Notes: generated by a model from the sequence alone, not told the origin. Counted from the stretch's first letter, positions 50,025-63,754 are shown. The stretch is DNA of 64,000 nucleotides from Neodiprion pinetum (GCF_021155775.2 NC_060232.1:9927257-9991256); one strand, 5' to 3'. Made by a program: numbers and translations.

Positions 50025-53000
50025 TCGTATGCTAGTGTTCCAGTAAATATCTATTTTACATATCCGTAAATTCATCAGTGAATTTATAATGTAAAATTTT
50101 CTAACAATCCCGCTATATACCTGACAAATTATGCAAATAATATCATCCAGTATTTCCATTGTAAAATGTATATCAGGCGTCCGCGTTGTCAATCTACGGT
50201 GACTGTATTGATTGCGAAAAGCTGAAAGGACCGACCAGGAATTCGCGCGCGCGTGTGTTGTGTTTGTGTAACAGTCTGGCCGAACATATTCCAATTATCG
50301 AACCCGTATTAATTAATGTCCTGATAATCACTTTTCGTGGCGTGGAAAATAATTAATTTCCTCCATCAGTATTATACCCGTTGATTGAGGGAACATTCGT
50401 TTTACTCGCAGTCAAGCATCGTCGTTGCTGCGCACCCGGCTTTTCGATCCGTGGCTACCTGTGAAGCTGCCAGTGTATATCGGAATTTGAGTTCGACGTG
50501 ACGGAAGGACTAATTATTACGCCGTCTGATCGATTCTCCATTCTCGTCAACATTTGTAATATTATCGCCGTTGCAACTATCGTAAAGCGTTACGTTCGTC
50601 CTGTTGCAGGGATAAAAAGTTGTGGAAAAAGTAAAAGTCGCGATGTGTATATAATCACTTTCTTATCAATAATTTTTGGAACTAGTTTCGTACGCAGTGT
50701 TTCAAGTACTGAGTAGTAATGGTCTTGTTTTATGCGGAATATTCAACCTGCTTGGCTTGAATTAAAATGCATTATACGAGTATTGTGTACTGTTATACCG
50801 TTGTAAATGGAAAAGAAACATTTCCGCCGTAGACAGACTGCGAAGTCCTTATAAAAAGTGTGTCGGTATAAGAGTAGATTTTAACGAAAACTTCTAACAC
50901 GGTAACGTGATAAGTTGGCGTGAAAAAACACTTCGGAAAGAGCTCGTCAGTCGAAGAAAAACATCATAAGGATGGAAAGTCACTTGTCGATCTTTTTTGT
51001 TGAACGGAAGGATACTCGGTTTTCTACCACGATACTATCTTCTCCATGAAATAAGTAGATTTTGTCATTCCAACGTGATCGAAGCGTACTAAACTCTCGT
51101 GTTTGTTATATAATCACAGACGATGAAACGTTATTGACAGAACCTGGCTTGTTTCTGTTCTTCTAAAACCTGAGCACTGATATTGGCAATAAAACCGATT
51201 TGCTTGTTAAGAATCACTGGATTCGATATCGTAAAGATTCTTCCAAGAATGATCAAAAGTATACGAAGGAGAATTATTGTTGTACTTCGCTTGATAATCT
51301 TATCTTAAATACATAACAAATACAGACTACGTCAATGTTTACCTTGAGAATATACAACGTAACCGATAAGTCAATGTTTCGATTTTTTCCGCTAATCTGA
51401 ACCCCCGTGACGTGAATAGATACCACTCCCTTGTTTGCTCGTCTAACTCTTTCAACCCATCGTTATCAGTGTCGGAGAATTTAGTTTCACTTCGTGGCCT
51501 TACCACTTTACAGCCTGTGATATAAATAGGTAGGTATACTCAATAACCTGGCATGCGTCATATCCGGTCCTGAACGACCAAATATTCAAGTTTAAAATTA
51601 TCATTGTTGAATTAGTTCACTAAAAAGTGACCAAACTGCGACACATCTCGGCACAGGCATCCGATACAATTCCCGAAACGATAATCGCGCTGTAAAAATG
51701 CATTCGAGTATTTTTTTTTCAACGAGTCAACTGCAAAAGGAATTCCACTGTTGCTATCTTCGGAATGTACGCACTTGATGACAGTCAGTTGGTCACTAAG
51801 TTTGAAAGTCGCCTCAAAAATTTGTAACGTTTCATTTTCAGGCGTATCAATATATTCCATCAATTCGATTCTCTAATCTTTCAAATTTCTAGTATTATTA
51901 ACAATTCTATTCCGTCCTCGTCAGACTCTCGCCGTCGTCATCTCTGCAGTTTGACTTGCGAAAATAATGAATTTTTGTATGAATTTTGAGTGGAATGAAT
52001 TGACATTATTATTTTTTTTATTAAAGTTTTACATTTTGTCGGTGAGCTAAGAAATCCTGCTAATTTGACGCGTTGAAGACTTGGGAGCTTTGATGCGCGA
52101 CGAGTCATGAAGCGGGGTGAAAGTGGCGTAAAGATACAAGGATCGAGAAGGAGAACGAAACGGAAGAAGTCGCCAAGTAGTTACCTGGAAGCACGTGAAA
52201 GCGAGGGAATACGTGGCGGTTCTACTCCCCTTGGTACCGTAGCGGAAATTCATCCGTCTCGTATCAGGGAGAAGACAATGGATGCCGCTTTCACGCACCG
52301 TAATTGTTTCATTGTTTGGCGACAGTCTGGTGCAACGTGCGAGTTGCGAGGGGGGCACATTTATATCATCCCGTCGAATTGGTGGGTGGTGAATGGGTGT
52401 GGTGGTACCTTTGGGCTTCGCAGGGCATAGGTCACGGGCCCCGAGGTTTGTCGCTTGTTAAGTAGGGCACGCCTTCGCCAACCTGCAATTACCTACTCGC
52501 GTTCCAGAGTTGAATTCAGACCTGAAACAACCATTCATTTCAATGAAAACAAACCGGCTGACTAATCGCTCCCCGGTCCTTCGGGTCCCACGGACCAACC
52601 CGGTGCCAACGGAACTACGTACATTCCACCAAGTTGGATATTAACAGTATGATCTCTATACTGATACTACAGCCAGGATACTTGTATTCTTGTTGATTGA
52701 AAATAAAAAAAAACTTTCCTCTAAGAAATCGTCAACCTTGGTGGAAACAGAAATAATCTCGTGCTGCTTATATCATAGGTCCTAGTACATGATAGTAGAA
52801 ATGCACTACATGGAAAGCTTCAACCATTCTGAAATACTTATCGATTGTTCTCATCTCTTGTCTCATGGCTCAATTCACGTTGTGATCAGCAACTCGTACA
52901 TATTGTTACTCCGGGAACACTTTCTTGATTTGACAACAGGTTGCGTAAAATTAGTTTGTCCGTCCAATCCCGAAAACATTGTACTGGTTCATTACAATGA

Positions 53001-53195
53001 TCGATGAAACCGAATTGATTGATATTTCTTAAGAACATCGGAAAAGGATTCATGTATGTTTTTTTTTCGAACATATTGGGACGTGAATTATTGCCAAAGT
53101 TTTGGCTAAGAATCAGAAACCGGCGTTATTTCGTTGTCAAAACACAAGTTTGGTGATTGCGCTTTAGTATTTCTTTTAGCTTGTTACAATTTCAG

Positions 53196-53372
53196 GCAGA
53201 CTTGGTGGCCGACGAGATAAGAACAGCGGGTCCTAATTGTTGCTTGAGAGATTGCGGGCGAGAGATAGATCACTGGGTGGCGTGTGCCCTAACCAACTTC
53301 GAACTGAACCGCGTTGGCGAGTTTACCCTGCAACACCAACCATTCCGGAAGCTGGCAATCTCGGTTCCATAG
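53196..53372 (+). other. Candidate terminal coding exon (58 codons + stop)
   Basis: A strong acceptor (pyrimidine tract then TTACAATTTCAG) ends at 53195. The following phase-0 frame runs 58 codons to TAG at 53370-53372, beginning ADLVADEIRTAGPNCC and ending RKLAISVP. Third-position GC is high for this AT-rich neighbourhood and no good donor lies inside, so it could be a last coding exon. It contains four Cys but no family I recognise. No AATAAA was seen soon after the stop, which weakens the case. Confidence 0.28.
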
Positions 53373-53374
53373 TA

Positions 53375-56300
53375 ATTTAGTACCACCCTCTACTACATAG
53401 CTTCTGCAGTCCTTACCGCGATTGTGTATAGCTTTACGACGCTATATCCATGCGATTGTAATCCTGGCTACTTTTGCGTCTGCCTCACAGACCGTCGCGT
53501 CGTTTAGATGAAACCGAAGGTGGTACTGTCCCTTCAAATGCTGTTCTATCGTTTTAGATATTGATTGGGTTTGTGGTGATTGTGCGGGTGAATCTAAATA
53601 ACGACGCAGACTTGTAGGAGCTGGTAGGCGATTTATTTACAAGAGAATGTACAGAAATTTGAGCTATGATGTGAGAGGTCGAGTACTCAGATCGAGTGGA
53701 CTGGTCGACTGCTCTGCACGAACGTTGGCTGGACACTCCGGCATCGTATGCAAGTAGGTAGTTAGGTACATACGTGCCGGAAAGCAATATTAGAAAAGGA
53801 TAGAGAATGTTTTTGAAAAGAATGCTAAAGAAGTCAGGAAAACGGAACCTGGAAAAAACCTGGTTCGCCAGTTGGTCGCCAGATTTTATATGACCCTGTG
53901 ACGCTTGCCTAAGGCTACCCTTCCAGGTACCGCAGGTTAGGAAAAGTCGAAAAGTATGGACAATAGCGAAATCAATAGAATGGACATAAAGATATCTGCA
54001 ACCTAAGTGTATGGCATAGGCGTATGTGAAGACATAGTCGCCACAGGTTGAATTCTATGCCTGTAAGTCAATGGTCGAACGACGCCGGTTTAATAATTAT
54101 CGTTTTTCTCCATTCTTTTTCTTGTGTTGCTGAATTTTATCTGTTTAATGTAACGCGTAATCGAGTATAGTTTACTTTTTAATCTGGTGAGATTCCCTAT
54201 TCTTTTGACATTCGATGGCGATGGGGTTGTAAGTCACTGATTGAAGGAATATAGTTGAATAATTCTCGTTTTTCTCCATTCTTTTAAACGGCAAGAAGCA
54301 CTCTGATGCACTTTACTTTCCTGTTTTCATTCAATCACCTCGCCCATCGGACGATTTTAAGTGGATAACCCACGGACAGTTAGTTGCAGCTACTAAAAAA
54401 ATCACAGCATCCCGCGAGAATTTGCAAGTTGACGGCAATTCCTAGGGCTGATGACATATGAGATGACGGGACGGTAGTTTCTGGCGAATCCATGCCGTAG
54501 GCTTCGTTGTAATTGAGTGATTTGCATCTTGGTCGAGAGCAGGGCAAGGTGGTCGGGAGTGGTGTGAGACCAGGGGTCGGTCATGAGCACGCAACTCGAT
54601 ACAAGCCCAACTCGGCTCAGCTCAAGACACATTGATTGAACCGGGAGCACTTGACCCTGCGTGCCAGGATGATGTTGGCAAATTATAGGTACACAGTGCA
54701 CTCTCTGCCGGAGCATCATAGCCGCATCGAGGCACCTGCACTACAGGTCTGAATAATTCATCGAAGGGTTCCGGTACATCCTGTTTTCACCCTGCACCAC
54801 TCTTAGGTACCGCTTCTGACGATAGGCCTGCGACGACAACGTGCGTCTCGCGTAGACAAGAGTGTGGTAACACAGGTTTCAACTAACAATAAGTACAGGC
54901 TGGATATTTGCTGCGTTCACCATCGTACGAAAAAACAACGCCTTTCATTCTTTTGCAATGGCTTAACTGTGCTTGGATCCGGTCGACTGCAGTTGTTGTT
55001 GGTACATTCAATTAATTTCTCATCTTCTCTCGATTTATAACGATCGATGTTTGTTTATTTGAATGACGATACCGGGATTGACTGATAAACTGTGTGACGG
55101 CTTAGTAGATAGCCGTGGTAAGAGTCAGTCGGTCACCCGCCGGTCCAGGAATAACACGTATAAGTTTGGTAACGCAACATTGTCTGATTTCATGTATATC
55201 GTCGTGTATCCCTGCGAACGAGCATATTTTACGTTTACCATAAAAGCGACGAACCCTGTAAGGGAAGTATCAAGTAGAAAGGAACCCGGGGCCGACTCAA
55301 CACTGTACTACGACAAATAAAGAAAGAAAGATAAGTTCCTAAGTATTTATTTAATAGTAACAAACGATATGTTACAACTGATATAAACAATTGCAGCACG
55401 GACTATTGCATGTCGGCATAGTTTCATCCTTATACGGAATTAATAGCCCTCCATGCATTCAAATGGCTAGGTGAAATCTGATGATATACTCTGACGGCAT
55501 TCCCAGCGGAGACATCGAATTACACGCGTCAAACCCGAGTGGTTTCTACACAGGCGCGTCTTTTCTCCCTTCAATAACGAGACTTATACACAAACACCTG
55601 ACAACCAGTAGTTACGGAAAGTGAGTGCCGTCATCGATTTCTTGTCGCATCAAGTCGCCTATTGCAAATGGATTTTCTGCCTCCGTGTAAACTATTGCAA
55701 ATCTTTTCTGACAGAGTTCAACACGACCGATATTGAACATCTATTTTAATCGATAGTTTGTCGAATTTTCGTACACAATATTTAAGGGAGAGGAAATAAT
55801 ACTTCCGGTGAATTATAAAATCCAGAGTTGCGCGACCAGTATAATTGGCATGGCGTTCCGAGAGTTCTTTAATCGTGGTTACGGTACCGGTAGAAATACG
55901 TATTAATTGGACGTGCGAAGTACTCCGCACGTTAGAAGAGGATGTGCTCGTTCATACTTCATAATTCCAATCACCAAACGCGAATTTGTCGAGTTCGCAG
56001 TGTCGTGGTATTGTAAGTGAATAGGTTGGCATTCACCCACCACCTCGCATTCTTCATTTCCTTTTTTCTCATCTCTGCTCTTTATTCTCAATAATAGTAA
56101 CAATAATGACCAAGGTTATCATCAGCACTCTCTTTCCTTTCCTTTCCCGCCCCCTCTCCCTCCTTTAAATATGCTCAACGTCTCGATGTTTCTCCATTCG
56201 CATGAACGTGCTGAGGTGATTGCAACATCGATGGAGCTGGGGGAAGGGCGAAGCCCTTATATAACTGCGAACGATTTCATTCTAACGCGTATAAAAAAAA

Positions 56301-59300
56301 ATGTCGCCGTGCCTCGCTTTCTCCCTAAACGTCGCATTTTCTCAGCTTTCATCCCTCGACCCTCGTAATGGAAACCAATACTCGCTATCCTCTTTTTGAA
56401 ATTATTCGGATACGCAGCGTGGGAAATGTTTCTGAGATAGAAGTATAAGTTGCGTTACTTTCGACATGCGAACCAAAATTCGAAAAATATATCACTGTGA
56501 CATTCCGTTGTCGCTGCAAGCTCTTCGTGTGAGCATAACACACAATCGTTTACCCACTTAAGGCATATTATCTATTGCCACGATGACTTGCTTTATAATG
56601 CGTTTTTTTCAAATTTGTAAAACAGGTTTCCAAGGTTAGTTCCCATGTTTAAGTCGTATACCTGTTCAGTAACGTTGATATTAATTTTCATGTCAGTTAA
56701 ATTTCAACCCCGCTGTGGCGGTTTTGTTTGGAGTACGTACAAACTCCGGTTTTATTTCTTGTACTTGGCAGCTACGTTGCCTGTTCTGTGATGGCCTTAC
56801 TTACACTGATTTCTGATATTTGACGCGAGGAAAACTGCGGGTCTACGTGTGACCTATTTTTAAATATAAGTCAGTTTTTCTTTTACAACGTTTGATAATA
56901 TACTGTATGCACATATTCGTATGAAAAAATGTTTTGCTTTCATGCGAACAGTAATATTAGTTCCTGGTGGAGGGCCTATTTGTAACTGGCTGTCACTTGA
57001 TTTGATTGTTAACCAACGCTATTGATATTCTGTCGGCCTACTATGACTGGACTCAAGTAAATTTATGGTTATTGTTCCCCATAATTAAACCTGAGGTCAA
57101 GACTTCCTTCATCGCCACTTAGGGGATGTTGGAGTACCGGTCGATGGAGAAAATCGTATCAATATATTTTTCTTTCAACAGAGTTGCTAATACCGGTGTC
57201 AAAAATGATCGCAGATTAATTAGATTATTTTCATTCCATGTTCATTTTTTGTTGGTGGATCAGACTATGGGCCTAAAATACTTGAAAGTGTTGACAGATA
57301 ATTGTCGAAGACAGTCACGCTCATAGGGTTTTGCGTGTCTGACAGGATTGCATGAGCAGTCGGCTTGTTTAATACGGTTGCTCGTGGAGAAGGGTCTGGT
57401 AATTGCAAGAACCTTTTATAGCTTCGCGTGTGGGCCCACAGGCCCGCCGAGCGTCACAAAAATTTTCCTATGAGTAATTGCCTTTAGTTATTTTCAGTCA
57501 ACGACCAAAGCGTTATAAAGTACCAAGTACTCTTGAATCATCAAAGGTGCGTACAACACCTATCAATTCAGTACAATTAGGAGGATATGTCCACTTGAGC
57601 ACGTTCTCGAGTTTTTCTTTGAGCAAGCCTTTGTCGGTCGCGTAGCTCCTCCGCCCGATCTTTACAGTGTAAAAATCGTTAAAAAGGCTCCAAACCGTAC
57701 TTGCCACCTGACCTCGAGAGTTAACTGTTTCATCTAAGAATGACAATGTCAAGCCGAGTCAGGGAAAAGAAGTCGCATCGATTTAGCGTACTTGGTACCC
57801 GTAAGCTGTCGGGAAGTCATTCATGCGCAGTCTCAACTTTGCCTACCTTCTAGAATTAACGAATTGGTGAATTTCCCCAAACCTTATCGAGTTTGTCGGT
57901 CATTCTGTCGGATGTAGACATAGCATAGTTTATTGTGTAGCATTGGGGGAGGGGGGTTAGTAGTAATTGCCCTCCCCCTCTGTTGCACGCTGTGCTTTTT
58001 TCAACAAGCGCATGTATAACCCGCATTTCGTGCATTTAGGGCATTATAATATAATGACGTTTCTTAAATGATTTCAGTTATATGAACTAATCATAAGAAC
58101 AACGATTGACAAACAAAATCATTTAGTTTTATTTTATTGCTTATTGCCTCCCTTGAGAAATAATGGATATTACCTCCCTGGGAAGGAGTAATGAAGTCCA
58201 CGCTCGAAATTAGCGATTTTCCATTCGCGTTGAATGCGAAAAAAAGGCCTGTTTCATGGACGTGTTGAAAAAAGAACTTCTAATTAACTTCAGAATGTGT
58301 TCCTTGGTTGTGCGTGAAGTTTGAATTGTGATTTAGTACTTGTCGTAATTCTTTCATCTACAAAAAGCTCTTTGAAGATCTTGCCACAGGTTGGATCCAG
58401 ATGATTGCAGTTTTTCGGTCACACGTGAATTGTTCTTGACAGAAGAAATAAAGAAAGAGAATATATAGAAGAACAAAGACTGAAAAACACGGTAAAGCTC
58501 GGTGGCGAGGGAACGCCTGCAGAGACTTTATTCACTTGGAATATTCGCAAACCGTACGTAGGTGGATCGTAGCTCGCTGATCGTTCGTGCGTGACGTTTG
58601 TATTGCGCCAATAGTTTGAGAACGCTTTCTTTGCAGCAATAATGTTTATACACATCGCCTTACGACGAATCGCTACGTGTAGCGCGTCGCTTCACGTCGA
58701 AACTCGAGTATATCCGTACGTGACTCAGTGCCATCATTTCGGTATGCTTTCACCGGCATCACTGTTAAGGAGCACTTTTTTTTTTTGGCTTCGTTGCCCC
58801 CCCTGTACGAACGAAAACCCATTCGTCTCGAGTCCAATGTAGAGCCACTAAAGTATCTCCATATATAAGGTAGAACTGATATACATATAGGCTACGTAAA
58901 CCTTTGAGTATGCCTGAACAACAATGCGTAGATCTGTCTCATGATTGGATATTACTATTTATAGTTACTACCGTTTCGAAGATACTTTATACATTTCAAT
59001 TCTTCACTCGTCTCTTTATGGCGTTGCATTGTCCTTGATATTTATCAGCCAAGGGTCACGTAGATCTATGGATCATATTTCGAGAGTATCGATTCACCAT
59101 CACGTCGAAGTGAGTTTCGGCATCAAGGTTACTTTGAACAGTGAAAATTTTTAAAATCCGTGCTTTTTTCGCTGACCTTGAATAACCGGTATTTCCGGGT
59201 CTGATCGTCTTGTTTCGACGTTGTATATTTGAATCCTCGAAACCGAGAAAATTTTTCAAAGATGAAGTATGTCGTGCACTTCACGTATGTTTTATGTAAG

Positions 59301-59530
59301 ATTCCTCTTACAGCATCCAGATACCAACTGTTTACTTGGTACTAGTGTCTTTCTTCTACAAATATTTCGTAACATCATTTCAAAGACATGAGATGCATGT
59401 AATACGCAGGTTTAGAATAGCGTCCAAGTTTAGCTACTTCACAGTAACGCTGTATTTCTCGGGATCCTGAAGAGTTTCGTCTGCGTCGATATTGAGGAGC
59501 GATTTCCGGCCCATTTCCGAGCAATCTCGA
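53375..59530. other. Non-coding stretch
   Basis: No supported gene. Contains two diverged ~59-bp direct repeats (54062-54120 and 54228-54285). GC-richer segments near 54400-54720 and 55050-55320 carry open frames without motifs or splice support. Confidence 0.55.
54062..54285. repeat. Two ~59-bp imperfect direct repeats, 166 bp apart
   Basis: Units 54062-54120 and 54228-54285 both start TGTAAGTCA and both end TCGTTTTTCTCCATTCTTTT, with the middle diverged. They are too short and too few to assign to a known element. Confidence 0.6.
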
Positions 59531-59540
59531 ACACCTTTAC

Positions 59541-59598
59541 ACCTAACCTAACCTGACCTAAACTTACCTTATCTCACCTCACCTAACCCCCAACCCAG
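59541..59598 (-). repeat. Decayed CCTAA (TTAGG-type) telomere-like array
   Basis: ACCTAACCTAACCTGACCT begins the run, which continues with ACCTTATCTCACCTCACCTAACC variants. The complement is TTAGG, the common insect telomere repeat. The copies are few and degenerate, so this is an interstitial remnant. Confidence 0.6.
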
Positions 59599-59599
59599 C

Positions 59600-61720
59600 C
59601 TCTTTGAAGCTCACCTTGAGAAAAACAAGCAGTAAAACCTGGTTAAGTATCGTGGCTGCGTACCTACAATGTGTACTCCAAGTGCACAGCGCGGAACGTT
59701 ATTATATCAGATAGGCTGAGGTCTTCGTCGTATTTTCGGTTGGTTATCTTCCTCCTTCCTGTGTTTTTTACTCCCTTTCCTAACCGCGTAAACGCGACCC
59801 CTCCACTTTGTAACATCGTGAGTAACGATCTCTATCCAAGACCCAATTGCCTACTCCAGTTCTGCCAGTGTCTCTCAAACAGTCGACGTACCTGATGAAA
59901 ATAATACAGAATTCTTTTTCGATTATGGTTTGGCTACTGTGATTCCTGAATGCCATAGTTCAGCCAAATTAGACATTTTTGAAACGTCTACTTCGAAAAT
60001 TACATTAGAGAAAATTAAATTTACGAAACTTGTTTACGAAAAACGGCACGAAAATTTGAATAATCAATTATTCCCAGTTCTTTTTTAGAGCGAAATAAAT
60101 CCCGCTTATAGGTGCGAAAACTGATTCGAGTTATCAATGCTGGCCGCAATCTGTAAAGACTTACTGCTGACAATGAGTTCGGTATCTAATTTGACTAGAC
60201 CAAGTGGGTCGAGGTTTTCGTGGTCGATAAACGTGTTTTACATAGATAGTTTCCCTCATATCCGTTTCACATATAGGTACGAATAATAATTGATTATAAA
60301 TGCTTGTGATTCAGTTCTTACACCTGAAAAAAAATTTGTGCAAAAAGTGAACAATGAACAATTGTGTTAATATTACGCATGTATACATATAAAGTGGACA
60401 TGTAATGCAGACCAAGTTTTTATGTCATTCGAATCATGCGTTACGTTGTTTCCGATCTTATTTTTGTCTGTTTTTTTTTCTAACAAACGTAATTTCAAAT
60501 TCAGGATGCTGAAAACATAGTTTCCCTTGTGAATTATATCTTGGAAAAAAAAAGAATTCTGAAATTCATACGGGATTTTAAATCACCCAGTCGTTCTGAA
60601 TTATGTAACGATAAAACATACCTTCTGTATCATCTCAATGGAGAATTCTTTGCAATATAAAATCGTATGTTTTACTCATAATTCGTCAGTATATCCATCG
60701 AAGTGAAAGTTTTAAGAACAACAAAGAGCTCAAAAAATGACGCAGCTTTGTGGTAGTTTTTCTGAATATAGCGTACCATTATGCCCATTTGATTCGAAAA
60801 GTCCCCGAGACGTAGAGAAAGTTCGAAAATGATAGGAGACGCAAAAATGGCGGTCCGCTGAATTTCTCTAATTGATCTCGTTAAAAGTCCGAGAACAAGA
60901 TTAACCCGTACGTAGGTAGGAAATGGATGGCGGCGAAGCCAAGAGGCTAAAGATAGGCCATTATCTACTAGGGTCGAAGATTATTAGGGCATCTCGAAGA
61001 AACTTGGCCGGAACTTTACCTGCACCTGCTCTCAATCTCCGATGGCTAACAAAGATCCCACGGGCATCGGGAACCCGCCGTTCTTGAAATTTAACGCGAA
61101 CATTTCGAACTTTTATCGGGCCCAGAACCATTTTTGGCCACCACCAAATCACTCGGTTTGACCCGATTAGAAGCCACTCTCTGTGCGCCGGTCCGAATAG
61201 GAAATGACTCGTTCCACTAAAACTAACCTCGATAAGCAAACAGTGTTACATTCTCAAAAGAAGTAATGGATGTATTAATTCAAGCATAATTTAGGCGTAT
61301 ATTGACTCGGTGAAAAGTAACAAATGTAAAAAAAAATTGTTACTTTTAAAGGATCATTATTACTAAATTATCTACCCATTTGTTAATACCATTAGTGTTT
61401 TTTTTTTTTTTAATCAAATATGCGCAGAAATATCAACAGTCGTTGAAGTCTGTAATAATATTCCGGCCAATTATAAATTCCTGTAAAATTCAAAAACTGT
61501 AGCAGTAAAACATTTCACCATGACTTAACAAATGAAAAAAACCGCAGTCCGGTACTTCTTGAGACACTTATTGGGTCCGAGAAAATATGCATGCATCTAA
61601 ATAGCGTTTTTGTATTACAAATTGCTTCAATATTTGCATGAAAAGAATGTAATAGAGATAAGTTAACGCCACCTACTTCACGTCCCACGTTTTGCTCCTG
61701 CAACTTTGACGAAACTCCGA
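59600..61720. other. Non-coding stretch
   Basis: AT-rich, with short T-runs and no supported gene. A good acceptor-like context (CTAAC branch motif then CAAATTCAG) ends near 60504 on + without a paired donor. Confidence 0.55.
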
Positions 61721-61726
61721 GGTTAA

Positions 61727-62240
61727 TTATAGACTAATGCACCGCAGTTCCATCGCGGTGCCTTGTTTCCGGTTCCCAAGCTCCTGTACTTTAGATGCCG
61801 TTCGCAGTTCGCGGTACCCGTCATCGACGTCGTTTGCACCTCCGCCGCCTTCGCGACTGATAAGCAAACGACTTGTTACGTAACGCAGCGAGGCAGAGAG
61901 ACTCATTCTTCGGTAAAGCATGTTCTCCACGTGTGTTCTGCATCGGTAAAATTCTGATCGCACGCGCATTGGCACTGCAGGCAGCACACTGACGCCGGGT
62001 GTCCGAACCGGTTCCGACCAGCTGGTGGCACAGATTCGCCAACCCGCGAAACACGTTTCGGCCCAAAACCTCGAGCACTTCCGTAGGTTGTATAACCGAA
62101 GGCATTCTCTGCCTACGCTCGCCATACCTGCAGCGATCAGCAGCTAGCCACAATTTTCTCTCCTCGATTGCTTCTGTCGCAAGTCGAGTAACGCCTTTGA
62201 ACTCGATTGCGAGAAATGAACAGGTTGTTCCTCGTTTCAA
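61727..62240. other. GC-rich patch with overlapping open frames
   Basis: The - strand has two overlapping frames of 132 and 139 codons (61727-62125 and 61821-62240) and the + strand has one of 94 (61999-62283). Open frames on both strands are expected in GC-rich DNA, and none shows a known motif. It could be an exon or CpG-rich regulatory DNA; I call no gene. Confidence 0.3.
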
Positions 62241-62244
62241 TGCG

Positions 62245-62275
<31 letters not shown>

Positions 62276-62389
62276 TAGGGTGAGCCGAAAAAACTAACCT
62301 ATCAAATCTATGGTGTTGAAAGGATCTGTTTACTGAGAAAAAAATTCTCCCGTTTGAAAAAGTTTTTAACTATATATATATATATATAT
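62245..62389. repeat. Two (TA)n runs flanking a ~97-bp segment
   Basis: TA runs at 62245-62273 and 62371-62389 bracket a segment beginning GCTAGGGTGAGCCGAAAAAAC. The pattern could be an insertion into a TA microsatellite, since the segment shares the AGGGTGRGCC end motif with the element at 31629. Confidence 0.55.
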
Positions 62390-63495
62390 TAATGATTTGT
62401 CGTCGCCCGATGACTGGATGTTTCGCAGATGATGAAAGCATATTTTTTCACCAAATTCTATGACCATTTTCTCGATCAAGTCGAAAATTTGGAAATTTTT
62501 TTTCCCACATTTTCTTGGTGCGTAGAAAATACGTGCTGTAATGCTTTCGTGGGAAAGCCTTGTAAAGTTACGTTTTGAAGAACCTTTGATATCATCGATA
62601 TTTATATCGTTGTATGATTGTTGGTGTTTTATTTCATTGCACAACTGATGTTGAACGAAAATTACAAAGTTATTGCAATAACGGCTGGAAAAGAGGAACA
62701 AGAAATTTCTTACCCAAGCCAGAACTCTTATACGTATCGATTGCCTGTTATAGGATAATTAAATAGTACCCGCTCGATAGAATAATATATTGCTGCAGGG
62801 TATCCTGAACAATATCGTCGCAGTATTTCGTGCAACAAAATTCTGTCAAGTTATTCTGTTCCAGCTAGGATAGGTTAGAATATCATTCTCGTTTATTATT
62901 AAAGTCGTAATATTCAATAAATACGGGAATACCGATAATGTCCGTTGAACATCAAATCTTTTGACTTTATTACGACAGACACTTGTTCGCTGTAGAAACG
63001 TTTGTAAATCATTAGCGATAGTACACAGAATGAATCTTAACGATACTTTAATTAACGATGCAAAGTATAATTCGAGTCAATTTCGTGAAACGATATTACT
63101 TGAGTAACGTAGGTACCTCTCTATCAATGGATAGCCTGAAACAGCGGTGATAAAATGAAATACGGGAGCCAACAATTTGGCGAAATAACAGACGTGCACC
63201 TCGCTTGTCCGAGAAGACAGCAGCGCTATGAAACTATGATAATAACGGGAGTCCGGGGTGGTTATCCATCTTCGGAGACAAACAAGCGAGAAACAAGTTG
63301 CTGGTTTCCAACGAAGATGGATTGTCCGGTCCATCCGAAGAACGCCGCAGTTTGCGCGACCAGCCATATCCCTTCGCTTTGCTGTCCTGGCCCTATTGTC
63401 CTAATCCTGGACCCCCTCCTCCCTCTTTCCCTCCTTCCCTCCTTTCCCCCTTCAGATCTGTCGAGATCACATCCCGCCGATAATGGCACTTGAAG

Positions 63496-63497
<2 letters not shown>
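62390..63497. other. Non-coding stretch
   Basis: AT-rich to about 63150, then GC-rich with pyrimidine-rich runs on + (about 63400-63470). The frames on + and - at 63155-63493 overlap each other and show no recognisable motif. No gene is supported. Confidence 0.55.
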
Positions 63498-63527
<30 letters not shown>

Positions 63528-63530
63528 CAG
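63498..63530 (+). repeat. 30-T run ending in CAG
   Basis: Thirty consecutive T's (63498-63527) run directly into CAG (63528-63530). It resembles an extreme polypyrimidine-tract acceptor. Read on the other strand it is a poly(A) stretch, so a retrocopy or SINE tail is the alternative. Confidence 0.8.
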
Positions 63531-63754
63531 GTCAAGTTCATTTCAGGATCCTTTCAGAAACATCTTGACCCGCTTTCACCTTACAGAGCCTCTTGTATCT
63601 CAGTTGCAGGGCCCTTTATTTTCCCCCCTTAACCTTCTCCCCTTTTCTTAGGACTTCCGGCGGCTGTATACATACCCGACACATTTTATTTACGATTAAT
63701 CTCGTTCCGAGCAATTATATTATCTTCGACGGAAAAGTCGGGTAACTAATGTCA

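Larger units (their letters stand above)
47720..53150. other. Non-coding stretch
   Basis: No supported gene on either strand. Contains a recursive-type splice site at 49362, a third MITE copy (49693-49903), an (AT)n run (49995-50024) and a GC-richer part near 52080-52620. The - strand 158-codon frame at 48323-48799 has no motif that I recognise and lies in AT-rich DNA. Confidence 0.55.

Noticed and set aside
61727..62240. Overlapping 132- and 139-codon minus-strand frames
   Set aside because: They compete in two frames over the same GC-rich patch, with no motif; listed only as a GC-rich region.
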